Notes: generated by a model not told the origin, from the sequence alone. A stretch of DNA of 5,214 bases from Candidatus Nitrosocosmicus sp. (GCA_030452275.1 JAKDMR010000177.1:1-5214); one strand, 5' to 3'. Shown: positions 1 through 5,185, numbered from the stretch's first letter. Made by a program: numbers and translations.

Positions 1-624
1 CATCATAAATTCGTGCTATCTCAAGTTAAGCTTGGCTGAAACATTTGTCAATATGGGCGAATTCATTTACTCCACGTAGATGATAAATCACAAACAACCT
101 AATCCATTTTTTTAGATTTAAGGGGCATTAATATCGCCTGAGATAAGAAGGGACTATAAATTAGTAATTATCTACATCTGAAAACATGAATCTCAGTCCT
201 AGAGGGAAAAAGTAGTTTTTTAACATATGAAATGCTCCTCGGGTTGTCATATCTCTATGAAAGAAGCTATTTTTGTTTAGATCTGGAAACTAATGCATTC
301 TATGTTTATTCCCTCCTCTCTTGATTTGATTCTACATCGACATGATATCATACCTTGATATCTTGATTGTTGAAAAATATTATTCTACAGAAGATTTACA
401 AATAATATCATGTTGAACTTACCACAGACCTTCGAAACTTTAACATGAAATTATTTTTAGAATAGTACGAGGTATGAGCGAACAGAATGCTGGATTATAT
501 AAGTCATCATCCCCTTACTTAAAAGCCCATTTAGTTGGCACCAAATTCCTATATATAGTAACCTTACCCTCATTAACTTAAGACACCTTTGACCATCTTT
601 TAGATATTTGCTTATCAAAAAAAA
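1..624. other. Long stretch without a convincing gene
   Basis: No reading frame here has protein-like composition over a useful length. What can be seen is a 33-codon open stretch on the minus strand (29-127) that ends at a TAA (26-28) and could be a decayed coding remnant; a 35-codon plus ORF (474-581) preceded by GAGG but with no recognisable content; a perfect 10-base palindrome ATGATATCAT at 342-351; and an AT-rich inverted repeat (ATATTATT near 377 / AATAATAT near 409). A TATATATA-like stretch lies at 550-557. No tRNA or rRNA is apparent. The region is either true intergenic DNA or gene remains too old to recognise. Confidence 0.5.
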
Positions 625-708
625 ATGAAAGCCAGTGCTCAGGAACTAGCAAAGTTCAAACCGTATGAACCCTTAAATGAGAACACGTTCTCATCTGATG
701 AATATTAG
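625..708 (+). CDS. Possible 27-aa micro-ORF
   Basis: A 27-codon ORF opens with ATG right after a run of nine A's and ends with TAG. The peptide begins MKASAQELAKFKPYEPLNEN and is balanced and hydrophilic, unlike the random hydrophobic translations nearby. An AT-rich TATA-like stretch (TTTTAGATAT, about 597-606) is centred near 24 bases before the ATG, which would suit a leaderless archaeal transcript. Against it: the length is tiny, I know no homologue, and an 18-base palindrome occupies its last third. It could be a small protein, the N-terminal stump of a decayed gene, or chance. The next gene (738-1127) converges on it from the other strand. Confidence 0.25.
   Translation: MKASAQELAKFKPYEPLNENTFSSDEY
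677..694. repeat. 18-base inverted repeat (operator-like palindrome)
   Basis: The arms ATGAGAAC (677-684) and GTTCTCAT (687-694) are perfect reverse complements around a 2-base centre, AC. An 8-base arm with nearly no loop suits a binding site for a dimeric helix-turn-helix regulator better than an RNA hairpin. It lies inside the possible micro-ORF and about 45 bases beyond the stop of the 738-1127 gene. No regulator gene is present in the window, so its role is open. Confidence 0.55.
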
Positions 709-737
709 TATTCTTACTTTCTGGTTGGTTCTTTACA

Positions 738-1127
738 CTAGTAATCTGGTCTGTCGTCTCTCTCAAAAACTGGACCTATGGAAGCACCTCTGCCAGCTCC
801 AGTAAATGTCCCTCTGATCTTTTCGACATTCAAATTATTCGATATATATTCAAGCATCTGTAAATTAAATCGATGTGCTACTACTATGTGAGTTCCATGA
901 TCGTACAATGCAGGCATTACTCCTAGACCTTCTGTAATAATCGACTTTATATCATCCGTATTTGGTTCTTCTTTAAGAAATATTTCAATGGTGTACATTG
1001 GTGAGGCATCCCTTTTCATCCGATGAAGCATATCAATAATTAACCTCTGGTCCACTTTGGGTAGTCCTTCACTCATAGCGTTTTCAAATTCATCAAATTT
1101 CTTTACAATAGAGTCAATGCCGCTCAT
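738..1127 (-). CDS. Conserved-looking 129-aa protein of unknown function
   Basis: This appears to be a soluble protein with no signal peptide or membrane segment. The start chosen is the ATG at 1127 (MSGIDSIVKKFDEFENAM). The frame stays open a further 48 codons upstream, but that part is AT-rich and random-looking, while a TTATTATA box lies about 27 bases before 1127 and AAAAGAG directly precedes the ATG. Residues 1-40 look helical and charged. Residues 44-105 alternate beta strands and helices (YTIEIFLKEE, DDIKSIITEGLGVMPAL, THIVVAHRFNLQMLEYI), suggesting a small alpha/beta fold. A Gly-rich loop (GTFTGAGRGASIGP, about 107-120) precedes an acidic tail, FERDDRPDY. I do not recognise the family. 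The pattern looks like a real, constrained gene, but no function can be given. It is transcribed away from the pseudogene block, with 333 bases between. Confidence 0.8.
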   Translation of the reverse strand: MSGIDSIVKKFDEFENAMSEGLPKVDQRLIIDMLHRMKRDASPMYTIEIFLKEEPNTDDIKSIITEGLGVMPALYDHGTHIVVAHRFNLQMLEYISNNLNVEKIRGTFTGAGRGASIGPVFERDDRPDY

Positions 1128-1149
1128 CTCTTTTTTAAATACATAATTT

Positions 1150-1161
1150 GTATAATAATTT
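1150..1161 (-). promoter_or_regulatory. TATA box of the 129-aa protein gene
   Basis: Read on the minus strand, AAATTATTATAC is centred about 27 bases upstream of the ATG at 1127. That is the distance expected for an archaeal TATA box driving a leaderless or very short-leader transcript. It supports the internal start over the 48-codon longer version. The DNA is AT-rich, so the match is not strong by itself. Confidence 0.4.
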
Positions 1162-1380
1162 ATCGAATTATAGATTTTACTCAGTGCGAAAATGAACAAT
1201 TTATAAATATTTAACAATCCGAAAGCTTCTATGGAGTATAAAATTATATGAAATCCGGGAAACTTAACCAATACAACTTTCTGAATGTTGTTGATTCGGC
1301 AGAGTACTAATTCAAAGCTCGAAATATTATGATCTTTAGTTCCTTAATTTTCATTAATGTCTGTTAACAGCAAAATCATA

Positions 1381-1390
1381 TTTATATAAC
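1381..1390 (+). promoter_or_regulatory. TATA box upstream of the decayed secreted gene
   Basis: TTTATATAAC is the best TATA-box match in the left half of the window. A start point would be expected near 1410, about 50 bases before the remains of the signal peptide at 1461. If still active it would transcribe a dead gene. Confidence 0.45.
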
Positions 1391-1460
1391 AATAAATAAG
1401 CGGTATCAATATGCTAATTAATTTCGCTACTAGATTTAGTTCCAATGGTCACCTCAGTAG

Positions 1461-2302
1461 AAGACAATTATTCTAATACCATCATTAGCGACTATATTTC
1501 TTACTTTGAGTCGGTTTTCCCTCATGATCTCTGTCATGAACATTTCCTATGCTGAGGGACATTAGCATGACTCCCTATTAATCAGTCAAATTTCAATGTT
1601 ATGTATGATAATAAATCTCAAATATTTGGAAAATCATACGAAGATTGGACTACTGAATGGTGGAAGTGGGCATATTCGATCCCTATCAATGAAAACCCTG
1701 CATATGATGATTATGGAATCAATTGTAATAATGGTCAATACGGCCCAGTCTGGTTTTTTTCTGGAACTTTTAATCATTCAACACATCGGTCATGCCTCGT
1801 ACCTGACAATGTTGGAATTCTGTTTCCTATACTTAATTCCGAATGTTCTTACATCGAATATCCTTTGATAAAAAGCACGGAGGGTTTGATGATGTGTGCT
1901 AAATCCATTCAGAATCATTTTGATTTCTAAAACGCAACATTTAATGAGCCACCTCTTTTAGAATTAGAAAACTACCAATTTCAATCTCCTTTGTTCAATT
2001 TTACATTGCCTGCAAAAAATCTATTGAATTTGACAGGAGGTGAAATAAGGACGGCCATTTCTGATGGCAATTGGGTTTTTCTCAAACCATAGGCATTCGG
2101 AAAACACATCATAACATTCGAAGGTGGTTATTCAAACGATTCTAAAGTCAATTATGGTCTTATTAATAGTAGTATGTCATTTGGACTTCCAATCTGATGG
2201 GATTGTGAAACTAGATATGACTAGCTGGCACTTCCTTCTGATTTATATTTTCATACTAAAAATGGCCCACCCAAACGGAGGGTCAACGAACCCTGGTATT
2301 AA
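1461..2302 (+). pseudogene. Decayed secreted protein, EWWKWA/GPVWFF/SDGxWxFLKP family
   Basis: Frame 3 from 1461 reads KTIILIPSLATIFLTLSRFS and ends in SYAEGH, a convincing signal peptide with an A-X-A-like cleavage site, but it lacks an ATG (TAG stands at 1458) and stops at 1563. From about 1601 the protein resumes in frame 2: FGKSYEDWTTEWWKWAYSIP, NGQYGPVWFFSGTF, a Cys-bearing loop (SCLVPDNVGILFPILNSECS), then SPLFNFTLP and SDGNWVFLKP followed by HIITFEGGYS. That frame is cut by TAA (1928), TAG (2090), TGA (2195) and TAG (2222), yet family-like sequence continues across every stop without length change, so these are point nonsense mutations. Similarity fades after about 2250, and the frame ends at TAA 2300. 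I recall this architecture from uncharacterised secreted proteins of thaumarchaea and some bacteria; no activity is known to me. An intact paralogue elsewhere in the genome is likely. The 109-codon piece at 1601-1930 could still be translated but lacks the export signal and the second half. Confidence 0.75.
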
Positions 2303-2322
2303 TACTGTGGACATTTTAGAAC

Positions 2323-2334
2323 AAAATTTAATTC
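2323..2334 (+). promoter_or_regulatory. TATA-like box before the PCD pseudogene
   Basis: AAAATTTAATTC is centred about 28-30 bases before the ATG at 2358. This spacing supports 2358 as the ancestral start of the dehydratase, separate from the upstream dead gene. The stretch is AT-rich, so chance is possible. Confidence 0.3.
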
Positions 2335-2357
2335 GATTGCTTGATAATTCTACAAAT

Positions 2358-2684
2358 ATGTATCAAGCAGTTGAAAACGTTACTATAATGGACTATTTAG
2401 AAAAGTCTGATGGCTGAGTAGTGTTAGGTGATACTTCTGAAGAAACACAAAGTTTATCAAAAGTATTTTCCTTTGATAGATTCCCTAAATCAGTCAAATT
2501 TGCATATTTAGTTAGTGAATTGGCTCAAATGTTAAATCATCATCCAGTTATTCAAATTGATTGGGACAAGGTTACCATTGAATTACACTTGTATGCTTTA
2601 GGCGATTCAATTTATGATTTCGATCTAAGATCCTCGATACTCATAAATCAACTATACGAACTTGTTGTCGAAGATGATTTGTAG
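2358..2684 (+). pseudogene. Decayed pterin-4a-carbinolamine dehydratase (PCD/DCoH)
   Basis: PCD enzymes dehydrate 4a-hydroxytetrahydrobiopterin; the fold is about 100 residues. Starting at ATG 2358 the frame would encode 108 residues, the usual length, with an N-terminal helix (MYQAVENVTIMDYLEKSDG) and a UGA at 2415-2417 exactly where the family has the Trp of its first strand (GW). Beyond it come family hallmarks: LSKVFSFDRFPKSVKFAYLV, then LNHHP and a Trp six residues after the Pro, then DKVTIELHL. Two catalytic positions are altered. The acidic residue four before the first His is Gln (A-Q-M-L-N-H-H-P), and the conserved third His after V-x-I-x-L is Tyr (codon TAT, one transition from CAT). 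A GTG at 2421 could restart an 87-residue piece, but it would lack the first strand and those residues. The stop plus lost residues argue for a pseudogene; UGA readthrough is unlikely since the neighbouring dead gene carries all three stop codons. Confidence 0.75.
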
Positions 2685-2763
2685 ATGATATAAGTAAGTT
2701 AGAGATTAAAATCTACCTACAGATTATCTTGTGACCCAATCACTTGATAATTACTTTGTGTAC

Positions 2764-2793
2764 ATATTTAAAAGAACGTTAGATATTTAAAAG
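2764..2793 (+). repeat. Duplicated TATA-like 11-mer
   Basis: ATATTTAAAAG occurs at 2764-2774 and again at 2783-2793, 19 bases apart. Each resembles an archaeal BRE/TATA element. Just after lies AAGGAAAACT and an ATG (2801) that opens only 14 codons, ending at 2845 inside the tail of the opposing beta-helix gene. Transcription from here would run antisense to that gene. Otherwise the 149 bases between the PCD remnant and the beta-helix gene hold only a small AGATT/AATCT inverted repeat (2703-2714). Confidence 0.4.
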
Positions 2794-2815
2794 GAAAACT
2801 ATGAATTTAATTAAG

Positions 2816-2829
2816 ATTCAAAAAAAGGT
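2816..2829 (-). terminator. Poly-T terminator of the beta-helix gene
   Basis: Read on the minus strand, ACCTTTTTTTGAAT begins four bases after the TAA of the beta-helix gene. A seven-T run right after a stop codon is a typical archaeal termination signal. No stable hairpin precedes it. The same 14 bases recur after the 4578-5156 gene. Confidence 0.55.
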
Positions 2830-2833
2830 GGTT

Positions 2834-3880
2834 TTATTTACCTAAACAGAGGCCGACTGGGATGGATGTATTGCAGTTATTGTCGTTGAATAGGTTGTTG
2901 TTTACATTCAATGGAAGACCGTTTGCATTATTGATATCTACCCCACGGTTGTCCAGGATGTTGTTTGAATTTACTGTGTTGCCGCTACTTTGACCGTCGA
3001 AGAATAATCCACTTACTGAACCTTGGATGGTGTTAAATGATACCTCGTTTGTTGCAGAGTTTACGAATGTTACACCTGCAAGGTCATTTGACTTAAACAG
3101 ATTGGTAGTCAATTTTGATCCAGTTGAGGAATGAGATGCTACACCAATGTTGTTGCTAAAGAACTGGTTATCCTCGATTGCAGTGTTTGCAGAGCCTGTG
3201 TTAAATGACCCTATCTGGTTTTGGGTAAATGTTACAGCAGATATTTTGTCATCTTGTCCACCTGTGTTTAGTACTCCTGCTTGGAAGTTTTGGATAATTC
3301 CTGGGCCTACGATATTAACATTGTCTTTGTCGCTCAACATTAATCCGACTTTGGAGGTTGATACACCGGGGCCAGAAATCGTGTAACCGTTTAAGTCTAC
3401 TGTAACACCGTCTGCTCCAATTATTATACCGTCAGTCTTACAATCAAGATTGGAAGTCAATTTGACGCTTTGTTTGATTACCTCTCCGCAAGATACAGAT
3501 GCATTGATTGGGTCTGCAGTGGCTTGGGCAGCTGGTGGTGAATTACTTTGTGGAGTTACTGCTGTATCATCTGTAGCTGCTGCTTCTTCCTCTTCGTTAT
3601 TTCCGTTCTGGTTTGCTTGTACGCTTACGTTGTTGCAACTTGCGATTGTACTTCCTTCAGATAAACATTCAGAGCTTTGAGAGCTGGAGCTTGATTGACT
3701 TATTCCAGTTTCGGAGTCATTATTCCCATCTTGACTATTTTGAGCTGCAGCTTGGTTTCCTCCGCCACTTCCATCCCTTTGTGCAAAGGAAATAGCCGTT
3801 GAAGATGAAACGGTGAAGCTAAAAACTAGTAAAGATGCTAGTATTGCAATTGATAAGATTTTCTTGTGTTGTATTGCCAT
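2834..3880 (-). CDS. Secreted right-handed parallel beta-helix protein
   Basis: This is an exported 348-residue surface protein. Residues 1-33 form a signal peptide (basic MAIQHKK, hydrophobic ILSIAILASLLVF, cleavage probably after SFA). Residues 35-125 are a low-complexity linker rich in Ser, Gln, Asn, Ala and Glu (SSSSSQSS, EEEEAAA) with a Cys pair (C72, C82). From about 130 the domain has NosD-like/parallel beta-helix character: CGEVIKQSVKLTSNLDCKTD, DGVTVDLNGYTISGPG, NVNIVGPGIIQNF, then short rungs with N-x-I/F and G-V/L turns (NQIGSFNTGS, NNIGVASHSS, NDLAGVTFVN, SGLFFDGQSSGNTV). It closes with C336 and C345. Such domains often bind or cleave polysaccharide, or serve as structural stalks; no catalytic residues can be identified, so the substrate is unknown. 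The start is supported by the signal peptide and a TATA box 26 bases upstream. It appears monocistronic. Confidence 0.9.
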   Translation of the reverse strand: MAIQHKKILSIAILASLLVFSFTVSSSTAISFAQRDGSGGGNQAAAQNSQDGNNDSETGISQSSSSSQSSECLSEGSTIASCNNVSVQANQNGNNEEEEAAATDDTAVTPQSNSPPAAQATADPINASVSCGEVIKQSVKLTSNLDCKTDGIIIGADGVTVDLNGYTISGPGVSTSKVGLMLSDKDNVNIVGPGIIQNFQAGVLNTGGQDDKISAVTFTQNQIGSFNTGSANTAIEDNQFFSNNIGVASHSSTGSKLTTNLFKSNDLAGVTFVNSATNEVSFNTIQGSVSGLFFDGQSSGNTVNSNNILDNRGVDINNANGLPLNVNNNLFNDNNCNTSIPVGLCLGK

Positions 3881-3900
3881 TTACATTATGTATATTTTAA

Positions 3901-3911
3901 AAAAATATATC
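3901..3911 (-). promoter_or_regulatory. TATA box of the beta-helix gene
   Basis: On the minus strand GATATATTTTT is centred about 26 bases before the ATG at 3880, the canonical distance for a leaderless archaeal gene. A second AT-rich stretch (TTTAAAATATA) lies closer to the start. The ATG itself has no clear ribosome-binding sequence. Confidence 0.5.
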
Positions 3912-3968
3912 GATTTTCCGTAATTTTCTAATAAGAAAGGACATTGCATTTGTAATTGATAATTGTTA

Positions 3969-4005
3969 TGTTTATTTCGTAATAAATTACGTGCATGAAT
4001 AAACA
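3969..4005. repeat. Composite inverted repeat between two minus-strand genes
   Basis: An outer arm TGTTTATT (3969-3976) pairs with AATAAACA (3998-4005), and an inner arm CGTAAT (3978-3983) pairs with ATTACG (3986-3991). The unpaired parts are one base on the left and six on the right. As RNA it would fold into a bulged hairpin; as DNA it could hold two nested protein sites. It lies 41 bases past the stop of the membrane-protein gene and about 90-125 bases upstream of the beta-helix start, so it could end transcription of the first or regulate the second. Confidence 0.5.
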
Positions 4006-4045
4006 GCATATCTCATTTACATAATGGCAAACAAGTTCGCTTCCG

Positions 4046-4477
4046 CTACAATGAATCGATAAATTTGACAAAATCAGGCGAATGAACCGACTTAGTTTTC
4101 TCCCATACATTTAAGAATTTGGGAATGGATTTCATAGCTTTCGCGGAAGACATCCACCTCAGCCATAGTTGATCATCAATAACATGAGTCTTGTGAAGTC
4201 TATAAATGAATTCGTATAAGTCTATGAAGGCTCTAAGCATGTAGAATTGATCAGGGCTGTCTACAAGAGCGAATCTGTCTGCATAAAATGGACTTTCTCT
4301 TGCCATCTTAATAAAAGGTTCTGAGGTTTCTAGTTTTAATCGTGCCTCAATCATTCTTGCATATATTTGATATTCACTCTGCAATCTCAGATTTTTTCTA
4401 TTCGCAACTAAGGTGAGGATGGCGAGAAATAAAAGTCCCGACGTTATTATCGGGAGGTATTCTAATAGACTTATCAT
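4046..4477 (-). CDS. Single-pass membrane protein with helical cytosolic domain
   Basis: A 143-residue protein with an N-terminal membrane helix (about residues 8-25, LPIITSGLLFLAILTLVA) followed by a basic NRKNLRLQ segment, which by the positive-inside rule places the rest in the cytoplasm. Residues 30-143 look all-helical with regularly spaced aromatics: YARMIEARLKLETSEPFIKM, QFYMLRAFIDLYEFIYRLHK, DDQLWLRWMSSAKAMKSIP, and a C-terminal NVWEKTKSVHSPDFVKFIDSL. The order of membrane anchor, E-rich helix, W-x-x-W and a final P-x-F-x-x-F-I resembles DUF4760-type proteins of unknown function; this is a resemblance by eye only. The ATG at 4477 is favoured because the membrane helix begins right after it and a TATA-like box sits about 27 bases upstream. 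The gene is divergent from the 4578 gene and has no partner in an operon. No terminator T-run follows the TAG. Confidence 0.8.
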   Translation of the reverse strand: MISLLEYLPIITSGLLFLAILTLVANRKNLRLQSEYQIYARMIEARLKLETSEPFIKMARESPFYADRFALVDSPDQFYMLRAFIDLYEFIYRLHKTHVIDDQLWLRWMSSAKAMKSIPKFLNVWEKTKSVHSPDFVKFIDSL

Positions 4478-4499
4478 CCATATACTTTTCCCAATATTA

Positions 4500-4510
4500 T
4501 TTATTAAATT
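4500..4510 (-). promoter_or_regulatory. TATA-like box of the membrane-protein gene
   Basis: On the minus strand AATTTAATAAA is centred about 28 bases before the ATG at 4477. It lies in a 100-base AT-rich divergent region shared with the gene on the other strand; the two boxes are about 45 bases apart. Confidence 0.35.
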
Positions 4511-4543
4511 AATTCTAAAATTGCAAATCTCTTTTATAGCTAT

Positions 4544-4557
4544 ATTAATAAATTATT
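4544..4557 (+). promoter_or_regulatory. TATA-like box of the secreted 192-aa gene
   Basis: TTAATAAATTATTA-like sequence is centred about 27 bases upstream of the ATG at 4578. AAAGAAG lies 7-13 bases before the ATG and could act as a weak ribosome-binding site. A CTTTTATAGC stretch at 4531-4540 is an alternative box and would give a longer leader. Confidence 0.35.
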
Positions 4558-4577
4558 AAAAATTAAAGAAGTGTAAT

Positions 4578-5156
4578 ATGAGTAATAAATCATCGAGAAT
4601 TGCATTTTTATTTGCACTTTTGTCCTTTGCTGTCATGGGTAGTTTATTGAATGGATTCAATTATGGACAAGCCAATGCTCAGGGGATAAGCGACAGCAAT
4701 AGTACAAGCGACAGCAATAGTACAAGCGACAGCAATAGTGCGTCCGGCTTTTACTCAAATAAGGATTTATTTGTGACTTCAGAACCCAACGGCTTTGGAA
4801 TATATGAAGAAAAGAATTCTACTTCATATTCTCCTGGAGAATCAATAATATTATATATTGAACCAGTTGGTTTCGAATATAATAATATTACAGATGAAAA
4901 TGAAACACCCCTCTTTTCAATCGACTTTGGTGCCAGTTTTCTTATAACCAATTCTAATGGTACCATTCTAGGTGGTCAAGAAAATGTACCAATCGGAAAT
5001 ATAGTATCTCATAATCAGAATAAGGAAGTATTCATACCATTCACCGTGACGCAATCTGTGCCGTTCCCTCCCGGAGATTATGTAATAATTTATGAGATAA
5101 CAGACGAGAATTCTGACAAATCATTTGAGTTGAATAAAAATATAACAATTACATAA
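4578..5156 (+). CDS. Secreted beta-sandwich-like protein with SDSNST repeats
   Basis: An exported 192-residue protein. Residues 1-34 form a signal peptide (hydrophobic IAFLFALLSFAVMGSLL; cleavage probably after ANA, before QG). Residues 38-55 are a hexapeptide repeat, SDSNST twice then SDSNSA, acting as a flexible linker. The folded part, about 61-192, is strand-rich: KDLFVTSEPNGFGIYEEK, SYSPGESIILYIEPVGFE, FSIDFGASFLITNSNGTILG, EVFIPFTVTQ, FPPGDYVIIYEITDENSDKS and a last strand KNITIT. The order PGE-I-x-LYIEPVGF, D-x-G..L, PPGDY-x-x-x-Y-x-I-T-D and KSF recalls an uncharacterised extracytoplasmic domain of thaumarchaea and bacteria that looks immunoglobulin-like; a ligand is not known to me. 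There are seven N-X-S/T sequons (N41, N47, N80, N103, N108, N127, N188), consistent with a glycosylated surface protein. It has no C-terminal anchor, so it is released or held by partners. Confidence 0.88.
   Translation: MSNKSSRIAFLFALLSFAVMGSLLNGFNYGQANAQGISDSNSTSDSNSTSDSNSASGFYSNKDLFVTSEPNGFGIYEEKNSTSYSPGESIILYIEPVGFEYNNITDENETPLFSIDFGASFLITNSNGTILGGQENVPIGNIVSHNQNKEVFIPFTVTQSVPFPPGDYVIIYEITDENSDKSFELNKNITIT
4689..4742 (+). repeat. Three 18-base tandem repeats inside the secreted gene
   Basis: The unit AGCGACAGCAATAGTACA stands at 4689-4706 and 4707-4724 without any difference, and a third copy (4725-4742) differs only in its last codon, GCG for ACA. The period is six codons, so gain or loss of units keeps the frame. 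Identity at synonymous positions indicates recent expansion. Confidence 0.9.
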
Positions 5157-5162
5157 TCTTCT

Positions 5163-5176
5163 ACCTTTTTTTGAAT
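5163..5176 (+). terminator. Poly-T terminator of the 192-aa gene
   Basis: ACCTTTTTTTGAAT with a seven-T run begins seven bases after the TAA of the secreted protein gene, where an archaeal poly-T terminator is expected. No hairpin is evident. It matches the element after the beta-helix gene over all 14 bases. Confidence 0.55.
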
Positions 5177-5185
5177 ACTTTGGGC

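Larger units (their letters stand above)
1128..1460. other. Intergenic region with divergent promoters
   Basis: This region separates the minus-strand 129-aa gene from the plus-strand pseudogene. It holds a TATA-like box for each side (1150-1161 minus, 1381-1390 plus). Between them, about 1170-1370, I see no gene, RNA or clear repeat. A 21-codon ORF begins exactly 26 bases past the plus-strand box (ATG 1411, stop 1474-1476), but its content is not protein-like. Confidence 0.45.

Noticed and set aside
161..226. 21-codon minus ORF preceded by GAGGAG
   Set aside because: Too short, the purine motif is the only support and the peptide has no recognisable pattern.
1128..1271. 48-codon N-terminal extension of the 129-aa protein
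   Set aside because: It is AT-rich, random-looking and contains the TATA-like box; the internal ATG at 1127 has the better context.
1445..1555. 36-codon ORF beginning MVTSVEDNYSNTIISDYISY
   Set aside because: It overlaps, in another frame, the signal-peptide remnant that makes better sense with the downstream secreted domain; no sign of function.
1596..1868. 90-codon plus ORF
   Set aside because: Shadow of the pseudogene frame that carries the EWWKWA and GPVWFF motifs.
2034..2048. Perfect Shine-Dalgarno-like AGGAGGTGA
   Set aside because: It encodes LTGGE within the pseudogene and no start codon follows at a useful distance.
2279..2294. AGGGT/ACCCT hairpin as terminator of the dead secreted gene
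   Set aside because: Only five base pairs, no T run after it, and its position past the fading pseudogene gives no independent support.
2415..2417. UGA decoded as selenocysteine or Trp in the PCD frame
   Set aside because: The family has Trp there, not a redox Cys; the neighbouring dead gene has all three stop types and catalytic residues are also altered, so decay is simpler.
3147..3795. Plus-strand ORFs opposite the beta-helix gene
   Set aside because: Antisense shadows of a strong signal-peptide-bearing gene, with no promoter or protein-like pattern of their own.
3928..4110. 60-codon minus ORF overlapping the end of the membrane-protein gene
   Set aside because: Out of frame with the real gene, Cys/Ile-rich random composition, and it contains the inverted repeat.
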